Virus record (IMG/VR): IMGVR_UViG_3300023082_000003
Span: 1-47,399 of that record
From: a virus
Strand: one strand, 5' to 3'
Length of the DNA stretch: 47,399 bases
Position numbers and translations under genes: made by a program. A model generated the notes under the pieces. That model was given only the letters and a program-made list of their open reading frames with translations, was not told the origin of the DNA and made no database searches. Positions 7,384 to 13,387 of the stretch are shown in pieces. Positions within the stretch are counted from its first letter, which is position 1. Every line of letters starts with the position of its first letter.

Positions 7384-8084
7384 CACGAAGCCCTCTTCCC
7401 GAATTTCGCCATCAGCAGTTCGCGCGCAGACTTGCCGTCAGCGGGGATGCCTTGCTGGGTGATCCGGTATTGATTGATTTGCTCGGCCAGCTCGTCGGCC
7501 AGTTCAAGCTCAGTTTTTTGGCTGTCGTGGCCGATGCCGGTCAGGATCTTGCCGTCGAGTGGTTGCCCGGCCTGGGCACGGCGCAGAACGATCGTGTAGT
7601 TGCGATCGAACCGCTCACGAAGGCCCTTGTTGTCCTGCTTCGATGCGCGCAGGTCGAACAATCCGGTGGCCTCGGCAGCGATCCGCACCGCCTCGTGGCT
7701 GTAGGTGCCCATCAGCGCCTCAAGCCATGCGTCGGTAGAGACCGGCATGCCGAAGTCTTCAGGCCCGGGCGTGCACATGGCGATGAACTCGCCGACGCTG
7801 GGCGCAAAGGGCTTCTTGAGTTTGCGGCACTTCTGAATGCCGAACTCGATCTGCTCCAGTGTGCGGATGCCCTCGTCGGCAAACTCCTTGATCCATTCGG
7901 CCTTGGCGGCGTCCAGCGCCTCCGTAGAGGGCCAAGCCTGACGCCAAGCGGGAAAGATGCCCCGAAGCCTGCGGAACAGGTTGTTCACGACCTCAGCCGT
8001 CTCCAGAGAGACAACCACCGGCTCTGTCACCACTGCGGGCGGCAGATTGCCCATCGTTGCGATGAGCTGCGTTGCGGATTTCAC
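7383..8084 (-). CDS. P: Replication protein P-like (helicase loader)
   Basis: This 233-residue protein matches the phage replication protein P family: FRRLRGIFPAWRQAW, then EWIKEFADEGI, IEFGIQKCRKLKKPFAPSVG and EFIAMC in order. P proteins load the host DnaB helicase at the origin bound by O. I prefer GTG at 8084 because it overlaps the O-like stop by GTGA, the junction type used throughout this operon, and gives MKSATQLIATMGNLP. ATG at 8111 would add nine residues and overlap the upstream gene by 31 bases. Neither has a strong ribosome site. Confidence 0.85.
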   Translation of the reverse strand: MKSATQLIATMGNLPPAVVTEPVVVSLETAEVVNNLFRRLRGIFPAWRQAWPSTEALDAAKAEWIKEFADEGIRTLEQIEFGIQKCRKLKKPFAPSVGEFIAMCTPGPEDFGMPVSTDAWLEALMGTYSHEAVRIAAEATGLFDLRASKQDNKGLRERFDRNYTIVLRRAQAGQPLDGKILTGIGHDSQKTELELADELAEQINQYRITQQGIPADGKSARELLMAKFGKRAS

Positions 8085-8878
8085 TGGGGCACCATCAGGT
8101 CGCGAGCCCATTCGGTGCTGTCGAAGTCAGGCTCGCTAGCCGGACGACGTGCAGGGAACTGGCGAACATTGCTGGCGGATGCTTCGTCGCGCTTCACCCA
8201 CTTGACCAGCAGGCTCACCCAAGCTGCTTGGGTTTCGAATCGGCCGGTCGCCGAGTAGTGGCAGACGAACGCGGCAGTGGCCTCTGGGGTGAAGCGGTCA
8301 ACAGGGATCGCCATGCGCAGTGCGTAGGCTTTCAGCAGCTTCTGATCTGGCACCCAATCAAGGGTCATCTCGGTCGGGGACTTTGGGTCAGCCGGCTCGG
8401 ACGAATTTTCATCGCTCGCGTGTAGAGTGTTGTGTTGATCTTCTCCATTCCCCATCCCTTCCCCTTCCCTTCCGGGGGTGAGGGCTCTCCTAACATTCGA
8501 CGACTCCTCGTCGAGTACTCGACTACCACTCGGCGAGCTTTCGTCAGGGCCTACGATAAAAGCCGGATATTTGAAGGTGCGTTTGTCGATTTTCTGGTGC
8601 CGCCAACCCCGCACATGCAGGTAGGTTTTTCCTTCGACCGAGTAGAGAGCGATCAAGTCGGATGACTTCAGCTCACCCAGCAGGCCGTCGACCGACTCAG
8701 CGGTGATATCGTCACCAGGGAATACGAGGGCCTTAATGGTCCGAGGCGACAGCGGGTGATTGCCGCCGTCGTCACAGAAGTTCCAGATGCCGATGAACAG
8801 GAGGCGAGCCAGCGGCGTGCAGGACATTACCTGCTCGCTCGACCAGAACTCCGGCTTGACAGTGCGGATACGTGCCAT
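8081..8878 (-). CDS. O: Replication initiator, O-like
   Basis: The 265-residue protein begins MARIRTVKPEFWSSEQVMSC and continues ARLLFIGIWNFCDDGGNHP, a winged-helix replication-initiator domain common in Pseudomonas prophages. Residues ~115-170 are low-complexity and charged. The C-terminal part (DRFTPEATAAFVCHYSATG, WVSLLVKWVKRD) resembles the DnaT-type helicase-recruiting module. In lambda-like phages the origin lies inside the linker of this gene; a cluster of palindromes sits there (8497-8523). ATG at 8878 gives a TGATG overlap with the Rha-like gene; GTG at 8881 is possible. Confidence 0.85.
   Translation of the reverse strand: MARIRTVKPEFWSSEQVMSCTPLARLLFIGIWNFCDDGGNHPLSPRTIKALVFPGDDITAESVDGLLGELKSSDLIALYSVEGKTYLHVRGWRHQKIDKRTFKYPAFIVGPDESSPSGSRVLDEESSNVRRALTPGREGEGMGNGEDQHNTLHASDENSSEPADPKSPTEMTLDWVPDQKLLKAYALRMAIPVDRFTPEATAAFVCHYSATGRFETQAAWVSLLVKWVKRDEASASNVRQFPARRPASEPDFDSTEWARDLMVPQ
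8497..8523. other. Overlapping palindromes in O-like gene; origin candidate
   Basis: A 7-bp inverted repeat (TCGACGA ctcc TCGTCGA, 8497-8514) overlaps a perfect 14-bp palindrome (GTCGAGTACTCGAC, 8510-8523). Both fall in the low-complexity linker of the O-like gene, where lambda carries its origin iterons. I do not see four regular iterons or a long A+T-rich run, so this is a candidate only. Confidence 0.35.
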
Positions 8879-9696
8879 CACGCGACCCCCTTGAGTTCTT
8901 TGTCATGCGTGAAAAGGCCGTCCCACGTTTTCTTCATGGGCAATTCGTTGTTCAGGTAGAGCTCGTAGAGGCGGATAGCGCCCTTCTTCAGCAGCACTGG
9001 CGTATAGGTGAAGAAGGCGTCTTTGCCGTGAGGGGTGACTTCGTGCGCGTGCTCGGTCATGTACTTGTCGCGGGCATAGGACGCCACACGCCAGCGCACG
9101 CCGGTCTTGCTCTCGTTGTAGAGCCAGCTGCGACCCTCAAGAGCCCCTCCGACTTGCATGACGTTCACGCCATTCAGCTTTTTGCAGAACTGCGGCGCAG
9201 TCATGCCTTCCTGGAAGAGGTTTTCCATCTGGTGGATCTTGGTCGCCTGAGCCTGATTCTCGACACTGAGCAGCAGCTGGGCTTTTTCGGCAGCCTGCTT
9301 CTTCTCAACTTCATCCGCCCAGGCGCGAGCGGCGGCAGCGGGATTGGAGAAATCCGGAAGCGTGGCAATAACTCGCCCGCCTTCCAGTTCGTGCCAGCGC
9401 TTGATTACGGCCATGCGCATTGCCGCGCTGTAGCCGGTCAGAAGGCAGTCGGTGTGCTCGCGGTCTAGCAAATACTCGAGCTGCTCGCGGTTCATGCTGT
9501 CAAAATAGATAGCACGGAAACCCGTGACATCTTCTTTGAGGTCGGAAAGCATTTTTTCTACGTCATTCTTGACGTGAAAGTGACGCTTGCCCGTCAGGTC
9601 GGCGATTTCCCTGGATGACATTGTGCGCGCCACGTTTCCGTAGATCGCATTTCGTGGCGCGGGTTGGTGGGTATTGCCTTGTGCTTGGATTTGCAT
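8878..9696 (-). CDS. rha: Rha-family regulatory protein / antirepressor-like
   Basis: The 272-residue protein has an N-terminal Rha-type DNA-binding region (MSSREIADLTGKRHFHVKND starting at residue 26), a central acidic and coiled region (residues ~120-150), and a C-terminal domain with FQEGMTAPQFCKKLNGVNV and GRSWLYNESKTGVRWRV, the layout of phage antirepressor (KilAC-like) proteins. Such proteins modulate lysogeny or relieve repression. It is the gene just before O. ATG at 9696 is used; ATG at 9621 is an alternative that starts directly at the Rha domain. No strong ribosome site is seen for either. Confidence 0.8.
   Translation of the reverse strand: MQIQAQGNTHQPAPRNAIYGNVARTMSSREIADLTGKRHFHVKNDVEKMLSDLKEDVTGFRAIYFDSMNREQLEYLLDREHTDCLLTGYSAAMRMAVIKRWHELEGGRVIATLPDFSNPAAAARAWADEVEKKQAAEKAQLLLSVENQAQATKIHQMENLFQEGMTAPQFCKKLNGVNVMQVGGALEGRSWLYNESKTGVRWRVASYARDKYMTEHAHEVTPHGKDAFFTYTPVLLKKGAIRLYELYLNNELPMKKTWDGLFTHDKELKGVA
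9626..9661. repeat. Inverted repeat, CGCGCCACG family
   Basis: CGCGCCACG (9626-9634) faces CGTGGCGCG (9653-9661) across 18 bases, inside the Rha-like coding sequence. The right arm extends to the full 12-base word TTTCGTGGCGCG found also at 2452-2463. Confidence 0.65.
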
Positions 9697-9727
9697 ATAA
9701 GATCCGTCCCACAGAAGTGTTTAAGAG

Positions 9728-9754
9728 AGCCGGGTCACTACCCCGGCTTTTTTT
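9728..9754 (+). terminator. Plus-strand intrinsic terminator upstream of rha
   Basis: The stem AGCCGGG / CCCGGCT with a 7-base loop is followed by T7 on the plus strand only. All nearby genes are on the minus strand, so it would stop antisense transcripts running toward cro and cI. Read on the minus strand the hairpin has no following T-run and would not be a standard terminator. Confidence 0.7.
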
Positions 9755-9789
9755 CGTCTTGGATTTGGCAGAGGCCCTCTGGATTACCC

Positions 9790-9996
9790 TTAAGAGTCCC
9801 TGCCTGAGGCCCTCATTGGGGTAACCAACTGAAGGACCGTTGCCTTCTTCCTGCCAACCTCTGAAAGCGCACCGTTGGCAATGGCCGCTTCCATCATTTC
9901 GTTGATAGCTCGGCTGAAGCTCCAGCCGTTTTGATGCATCAACCCCTCTACTGCCTGCCGCGTCTGAGGCGGCAACTTTTCCAGTTCAATGGTCAT
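9790..9996 (-). CDS. Small putative regulator (68 aa)
   Basis: The product (MTIELEKLPPQTRQAVEGLM ...) is a short helical protein with a predicted helix-rich core (GWSFSRAINEMMEAAIANG) that resembles the compact dimerising fold of ribbon-helix-helix or Arc-like regulators. This is a weak resemblance. I chose ATG 9996 because GGAG lies 6 bases before it; ATG 10008 adds four residues without a good site. It lies between the Cro-like and Rha-like genes, where lambda has cII. Confidence 0.6.
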   Translation of the reverse strand: MTIELEKLPPQTRQAVEGLMHQNGWSFSRAINEMMEAAIANGALSEVGRKKATVLQLVTPMRASGRDS

Positions 9997-10015
9997 TCGG
10001 GACTCCATAGGCCCG

Positions 10016-10216
10016 TCAGCCCGCGATATCTTCTTGCTTGTCCTGCATCAGCTCCTGGATCACGCCGTTTGCTACGGCCCATTCGATGATTTCGTAGAGA
10101 TAGGTCGCGTGCTGCATGCGGGTTTTGGTTGCGGCTTTACGCAAGATCCGATCAAGCACGGGTTCGAAACGAACCTTTACCGGGATGGCGCGCTTCTGAT
10201 TGGGGTCCATGTACAT
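10016..10216 (-). CDS. Small ribbon-helix-helix-like protein (66 aa)
   Basis: The protein begins MYMDPNQKRAIPVKVRFEPV, a basic strand-forming segment, then DRILRKAATKTRMQHATYLY and an acidic C-terminal helix (IIEWAVANGVIQELM). A strand followed by two helices is the ribbon-helix-helix plan used by Arc/MetJ-type repressors. An AGAGG site lies about 10 bases before ATG 10216; ATG 10210 is also possible. It is probably a transcription regulator of the early operon; the target is unknown. Confidence 0.6.
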   Translation of the reverse strand: MYMDPNQKRAIPVKVRFEPVLDRILRKAATKTRMQHATYLYEIIEWAVANGVIQELMQDKQEDIAG

Positions 10217-10247
10217 GCTTCGTTTTCCTCTGGCTGATGAAGTGGGT

Positions 10248-10433
10248 TTAAGCGGCAGATTTCTGAACTGCTTCAAGCAGAAGGGCTTCGATAGCCTTCC
10301 CGGTTTCGTAGCGAACTCCGGCCCCTTTGCTTGCGCGATGGATCGTCGGTTGAGTGGTACCGATCCGGTCAGCGACGGCTTTTTGGGAAAAGCCGTACTC
10401 GAACAGGCTGTTCAGCATTTCTTGTACGGTCAT
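10248..10433 (-). CDS. cro: Cro-like repressor
   Basis: The 61-residue protein contains a helix-turn-helix (YGFSQKAVADRIGTTQPTIH, residues ~13-32) and a short basic tail, the size and form of Cro. It is divergent from the cI-like gene, with the operator cluster between them. GGAGG lies 5 bases before ATG 10433. It is the first gene of the minus-strand early operon and is expected to bind the same operators as the repressor and shut down cI expression during lytic growth. Confidence 0.85.
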   Translation of the reverse strand: MTVQEMLNSLFEYGFSQKAVADRIGTTQPTIHRASKGAGVRYETGKAIEALLLEAVQKSAA

Positions 10434-10443
10434 AGGGGCCTCC

Positions 10444-10508
10444 AATTCGGCAGCGTATTGGTCGCATGATACGCAGGCGTATTGCAACAGGCAATACACT
10501 TGCGTAAT
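10444..10508. promoter_or_regulatory. Three immunity operators between cro and cI
   Basis: Three 16-bp sites fit AATACGC-NN-GCGTATT. At 10444-10459 it is AATTCGGCAGCGTATT (2 mismatches). At 10468-10483 it is GATACGCAGGCGTATT (1 mismatch). At 10493-10508 it is AATACACTTGCGTAAT (2 mismatches). Spacing is 24 and 25 bp. The same motif, with two perfect copies 25 bp apart, lies at 12201-12241. This is a lambda-like OR cluster. Confidence 0.8.
10466..10494 (-). promoter_or_regulatory. PR-like promoter for cro operon
   Basis: On the minus strand -35 TTGCCT (10494-10489) and -10 TATCAT (10471-10466) are separated by exactly 17 bp. Transcription would begin about 25 bases before the cro start. The middle operator covers the spacer and -10 and the right operator covers the -35, as expected for a repressed early promoter. 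Confidence 0.7.
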
Positions 10509-10510
10509 AC
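10482..10510 (+). promoter_or_regulatory. Candidate PRM-like promoter for cI
   Basis: On the plus strand TTGCAA (10482-10487), a 17-bp spacer and TAATAC (10505-10510) could form a weak promoter overlapping the operators. Only about 10-20 bases would separate the transcript start from the cI start codon, which lacks a good ribosome site, as in lambda's leaderless PRM message. The hexamers match consensus poorly, so this is tentative. Confidence 0.35.
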
Positions 10511-10529
10511 GTTTTCTTATTGGTGAGTG

Positions 10530-11198
10530 ATGCACATCGGGGATCGGATATTTTCCGAAATGAACGCGAAGGGTTGGAGCGAGGGCGAGCTTGCACGTCA
10601 GGCTGGAGTGACTCAGCCGACTGTGCATCGCATCATTACTGGTGAATCGAAGTCTCCAAAGAGGGATAACGTCGAGCGGATTGCCAAGGCGCTTCGAGTG
10701 CCCAGTAAATGGCTGTGGGACGGCGGCCCTCGTCCTGATCTAGTTGGGGTGTTCGACGCCAACGTCGAGCCTGCAGGCGGGCCGACGCGCTACTACGAGT
10801 ATCCGGAAATCAGCTGGGTGCAGGCCGGCGCAGCCAGGGAGGTTTTGGAGTTGTCGAACGTTGCGGCCAGCGAGATGCACCCTTCTGACGCATGGGCTGG
10901 GCCAAACGGATTTTGGCTAAAGGTCAGAGGGCCATCAATGACATCCCCCAACGGCATGTCGTTTTCGGAGGGAATGGTGATCCTTGTTGCGCCCGAATCA
11001 GATGTCGAAAGCGGTCAATACGTCGTTGCAAAGATGGTGGAAACTAACGAGACCACCTTTAAGCAGTTTGTGTGGGATTCGGGCCGGGCTTATCTAAAGC
11101 CACTGAACCCCGCCTTCCCTACCGTAGAAGTCGACGGCGAATGGGTGATCGTCGGAAAAGTTGTTGATGCAAAGTGGCCGAGATCGGTACTCGCCTGA
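10530..11198 (+). CDS. cI: cI-like repressor with S24 self-cleaving domain
   Basis: This 222-residue protein is the immunity repressor. The N-terminus is a helix-turn-helix (EGELARQAGVTQPTVHRIIT, residues ~19-38). The C-terminal half is a LexA/S24 peptidase domain with the cleavage site Ala99-Gly100 (SWVQAGAAR), catalytic Ser136 (VRGPSMTS) and catalytic Lys178 (TTFKQF). RecA-stimulated self-cleavage should link induction to DNA damage. ATG 10530 or GTG 10527 may start it; neither has a good ribosome site, which fits a leaderless maintenance transcript. Two further plus-strand genes follow and may be expressed with it in lysogens. Confidence 0.93.
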   Translation: MHIGDRIFSEMNAKGWSEGELARQAGVTQPTVHRIITGESKSPKRDNVERIAKALRVPSKWLWDGGPRPDLVGVFDANVEPAGGPTRYYEYPEISWVQAGAAREVLELSNVAASEMHPSDAWAGPNGFWLKVRGPSMTSPNGMSFSEGMVILVAPESDVESGQYVVAKMVETNETTFKQFVWDSGRAYLKPLNPAFPTVEVDGEWVIVGKVVDAKWPRSVLA

Positions 11199-11231
11199 CC
11201 CATCCAAGACGAATTAGAATACGAGGACAGC

Positions 11232-11555
11232 ATGAGCGATAAGGATGATGCTTCATTTGTAGAGACTGGCGATTCGCTGCGACATAATCAAGGCAGGGCT
11301 CTCAAGGTCCCTGGCGATGCCCTCGTTGACTACCTGAACCGAATGAGCCCGGATAATAAATGCTCATTTTGTTATGAGGGGGAGTATGCAGTAGTACCTG
11401 GAACTGGCGGCTCAACTGCTGGAGTAGTTGCCACCCCTGTCCCTCATGTTCAGCATCTCGGAGTCTGGTTCTATCTGGCGACTTGCAGGCGCTGCGGGCA
11501 TACCGTGTTTTTCAACGCGCCCTTTGTTCTTGCAGCGATGGCAGTGGATAGGTGA
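11232..11555 (+). CDS. Zn-ribbon-like passenger protein behind cI
   Basis: The 107-residue protein carries two CxxC pairs (CSFC near residue 44 and CRRC near 85), a likely zinc ribbon. It ends with a hydrophobic segment (TVFFNAPFVLAAMAV). GAGGACAGC precedes the ATG. It lies 33 bases after cI on the same strand and overlaps the next gene (TGATG). Genes in this place in lambda (rexB/rexA) and relatives act in lysogens, often against other phages. I cannot name its family; a defence or lysogenic-conversion role is inferred from position only. Confidence 0.7.
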   Translation: MSDKDDASFVETGDSLRHNQGRALKVPGDALVDYLNRMSPDNKCSFCYEGEYAVVPGTGGSTAGVVATPVPHVQHLGVWFYLATCRRCGHTVFFNAPFVLAAMAVDR

Positions 11556-12031
11556 TGGAATTAGCTCTTCGCTACTTCGATTTCTACGACCTAATGGATC
11601 GGGGGCAGGTCGCTGACGGTGAGACAGCTCGACGATACGGCAGTGATTACCTGCCAATTGATAACGTTGACACGTCTGAGCCTGTGCTTGCACTAGGGCC
11701 TGTGTATACTGAGATCTTGATCAAGGAAAACGTCACAATCATGAGCGCCTTCAGGAAAGACCTTTTCGTCACAATTACCCTCCCCGTGCTGCTTGCAGCG
11801 CTAGGGTCAGTGGCGTTGGGCTTGACTGCTTACACTCATATTGACACTAAGCTGGACGCCGCTAAGGCTGAGGCTTCTAGTGGCCTTGACCACCTTGGCG
11901 ATACCTTACGACAAGAGCTACGAGCAGATCGAGAAGCGCGCGCTAAGGAGTTTGAGACAATTCGCTCGGAAATGCGCGAAGACAGGAAGGACATGAGAGA
12001 CACGATAAAGGCCTTGTCCGACAGGCCATGA
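11555..12031 (+). CDS. Membrane-anchored coiled-coil passenger protein
   Basis: The 158-residue protein has a soluble N-terminal region of about 65 residues, one TM helix (LFVTITLPVLLAALGSVALG, near residue 70) and a long charged coiled coil (THIDTKLDAAKAEASSG through RADREARAKEFETIRSEM). ATG 11555 shares a base with the preceding stop; GTG 11552 is an alternative. Together with the zinc-ribbon protein it forms a two-gene unit behind cI that ends at a terminator (12048-12074). The pairing of a soluble sensor-like and a membrane protein recalls RexA/RexB, but no sequence similarity is claimed. Confidence 0.7.
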   Translation: MELALRYFDFYDLMDRGQVADGETARRYGSDYLPIDNVDTSEPVLALGPVYTEILIKENVTIMSAFRKDLFVTITLPVLLAALGSVALGLTAYTHIDTKLDAAKAEASSGLDHLGDTLRQELRADREARAKEFETIRSEMREDRKDMRDTIKALSDRP

Positions 12032-12047
12032 TTTACAGACCATCCCT

Positions 12048-12074
12048 AAAAGCCCGGCCCCGCGTCGGGCTTTT
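12048..12074 (+). terminator. Terminator of the cI passenger operon
   Basis: AAAAGCCCG and CGGGCTTTT form a 9-bp stem with a 9-base loop, followed by CGTTTT. It lies 17 bases past the stop of the coiled-coil gene and is symmetrical enough to act in both directions. Confidence 0.85.
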
Positions 12075-12159
12075 CGTTTTCATCCCCCGTCTGCATACTG
12101 CATTGGTCACCAGCGTAAGCTGGCAGAAGTCCTGATCCCACCAGGTTGACCAGGCAAGA

Positions 12160-12183
12160 GCCCGCCACTGAGCGGGCTTTTTT
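12160..12183 (+). terminator. Second intrinsic terminator before PL-like promoter
   Basis: GCCCGC cactga GCGGGC is followed by T6. It is a second stop about 90 bases after the first and directly upstream of the operators, apparently insulating the left early promoter from cI-operon transcription. Confidence 0.85.
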
Positions 12184-12200
12184 GTGCCTGCGTGAAAAAT

Positions 12201-12243
12201 AATACGCACGCGTATTGACTCACATAATACGCCCGCGTATTGT
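12201..12243 (+). promoter_or_regulatory. PL-like promoter with two perfect operators
   Basis: Two perfect operators, AATACGCACGCGTATT (12201-12216) and AATACGCCCGCGTATT (12226-12241), lie 25 bp apart. A promoter overlaps them: -35 TTGACT (12215-12220), 17-bp spacer, -10 TATTGT (12238-12243). The repressor bound at either site would block it. It should drive the plus-strand early operon (12538 onward). A third operator is not evident here. Confidence 0.85.
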
Positions 12244-12292
12244 TCACCCATCGAAACGAATCAGCCCCTACCAAGGGCCTCACGGATCGATC

Positions 12293-12337
12293 TGCTCTTT
12301 AAAAATCTAGACCGCCAAGCCTGCAGGCATAGCAGGC
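12293..12337 (+). promoter_or_regulatory. nut-like site: boxA plus hairpin
   Basis: TGCTCTTTA (12293-12301, followed by AAAATC) matches the boxA element of lambda nut and rRNA antitermination sites. A hairpin (GCCTGC, 7-base loop, GCAGGC; 12319-12337) follows 17 bases later in the place of boxB. The pair lies about 50 bases after the PL-like promoter. I infer NusB/S10-assisted antitermination of the left operon, which has a terminator early on (12734-12756). Confidence 0.65.
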
Positions 12338-12537
12338 CATCAACCCAGCAGGGCTCTGATGCAAACAGGTGTGACGGCCATGAAGCTGTCATTCAAGCGA
12401 CACGCAGGCCGCAAACGAGGGCGGAAGCGTGATACCGGGTGAGCGACCGGGGCCTGATTTGAAAAACAGATTTCCTCAATGGCCTTGCACGCAGGGCCAT
12501 TCGGGAAGCAGCATAGAGTGACTATTCAGGAGGTTTT
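12338..12537 (+). other. Leader of the left operon; no firm gene
   Basis: About 200 bases between the nut-like site and the first convincing gene. It holds a 20-codon Arg/Lys-rich reading frame (ATG 12380 to TGA 12442, MKLSFKRHAGRKRGRKRDTG) with a weak AGGTG site, and a 7-bp hairpin (AATGGCC ... GGCCATT, 12478-12501). I cannot tell whether the micro-ORF is translated. Confidence 0.4.
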
Positions 12538-12714
12538 ATGAACAAGAAGGAATTGGCCGGCATGGCGCCGGAGTTGCTTGAAGCGCTTGAGAAACTCTAC
12601 GCCGCTTACGAGGCATGGATGATCGCCGAGTACAACACCTGGTCGCCGGAAGACGCAGGTGATCCTGCGGTGATGGCAGCCAAAGCGCTGATCGAAAAAG
12701 CACGCAGTACGTAA
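12538..12714 (+). CDS. Small early protein, first gene of left operon (58 aa)
   Basis: An AGGAGG ribosome site 4 bases before the ATG is the strongest in the area. The 58-residue product (MNKKELAGMAPELLEALEKL ...) is helical, with aromatic residues in the middle (YAAYEAWMIAEYNTW) and a C-terminal AAKALIEKARST. Short phage proteins with an ELLEALEKL-type start and a K/E-rich end are common in early operons; function unknown. A terminator follows directly (12734-12756), so genes beyond it probably need antitermination. Confidence 0.75.
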   Translation: MNKKELAGMAPELLEALEKLYAAYEAWMIAEYNTWSPEDAGDPAVMAAKALIEKARST

Positions 12715-12733
12715 CCACGCCGAAATAAGCCAG

Positions 12734-12756
12734 GCCCGCCGAGTGCGGGCTTTTTT
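12734..12756 (+). terminator. Intrinsic terminator inside left operon
   Basis: GCCCGC cgagt GCGGGC with T6 lies 19 bases after the 58-residue gene. It resembles the terminator at 12160-12183. It would act like lambda tL1, passed only by antiterminated polymerase. Confidence 0.85.
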
Positions 12757-12792
12757 GTGGGCGCAGTTCAGGCCCAATAATTGGAGCACCCC

Positions 12793-12891
12793 ATGCCAAC
12801 CCTCCCCTCACCCCCACAAGCATGGGGACTGCTGACAGCAATACTTTCGCTGCACGCCCTCGCGCTGGGGCTGATGGTGGCTTGGGCTTGA
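12793..12891 (+). CDS. 32-residue membrane microprotein
   Basis: GGAG lies 6 bases before the ATG. The product starts MPTLPSPPQAWG and continues with a single hydrophobic helix (LLTAILSLHALALGLMVAWA) to its C-terminus. Good ribosome site, sensible length and a clean TM helix support it, but it is too short for firm calling. It sits between a terminator and the next gene's leader hairpin. Confidence 0.5.
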   Translation: MPTLPSPPQAWGLLTAILSLHALALGLMVAWA

Positions 12892-12897
12892 TTTCTC

Positions 12898-12920
12898 ATG
12901 CCGCTTTGATGAGGCGGCAT
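12898..12920 (+). other. Leader hairpin before the 147-aa gene
   Basis: ATGCCGC and GCGGCAT form a perfect 7-bp stem with a 9-base loop, 24 bases before the start codon of the next gene and just ahead of its GGAGG site. No T-run follows. Similar RBS-proximal hairpins precede other genes of this operon. Confidence 0.5.
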
Positions 12921-12943
12921 CGGAAATCAACGGAGGCAAGACG

Positions 12944-13387
12944 ATGGGACTTGATTGTTCACATGATGCATTTCACGGCGCATACAGCGCGTTCAACTCA
13001 TTCCGGCAGGCGGTTGCCTTTGCTATTGGCGGGAGCTTCCCGCCGCACTACAAGCGTGACGAGAAAGGTAGCTTTCTGCGTGACGAGGCAGACAAGCTGA
13101 TTCGCGACACAAGCTTGGATGATGAGTCGGTCTATACGGGCGATGACTACACGCAGGAAAAATACCCTGGACTCTTTGAGTTCCTGTCACACAGCGATTG
13201 TGATGGTGAGATATCGCCAGAGATGTGCAAAGCAGTGGCTGATGATCTTGAGCCTCTTCTTGAAAAAATGCCGGATGAGTGCTTCGGACATATCGCTCGT
13301 GATGGCGGCTATCGCCAGGTTCTCCAGAGATTCATTGATGGTTGCCGAGCTGCTCACGCTGCTGGCGAGCCTTTGGACTTCCACTGA
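12944..13387 (+). CDS. Conserved hypothetical phage protein (147 aa)
   Basis: The protein starts MGLDCSHDAFHGAYSAFNSF, an opening I recognise from Pseudomonas phage proteins of unknown function. It contains AIGGSFPPHY, a Gly/Asp segment, FLSHSDCDGEISPEMC near residue 80 and a C-terminal RQVLQRFIDGCRAAHAAGEP helix. GGAGG lies 8 bases before the ATG. No catalytic motif is evident. It is followed by nearly 600 bases without a convincing gene. Confidence 0.8.
   Translation: MGLDCSHDAFHGAYSAFNSFRQAVAFAIGGSFPPHYKRDEKGSFLRDEADKLIRDTSLDDESVYTGDDYTQEKYPGLFEFLSHSDCDGEISPEMCKAVADDLEPLLEKMPDECFGHIARDGGYRQVLQRFIDGCRAAHAAGEPLDFH

Noticed and set aside
5006-8742. 16-base repeat GAGGGCCTTAATGGTC near 5007 and 8727
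   Set aside because: Both copies encode the same short peptide run (TIKAL) on the minus strand, so coincidence of coding is enough; no surrounding similarity was seen.
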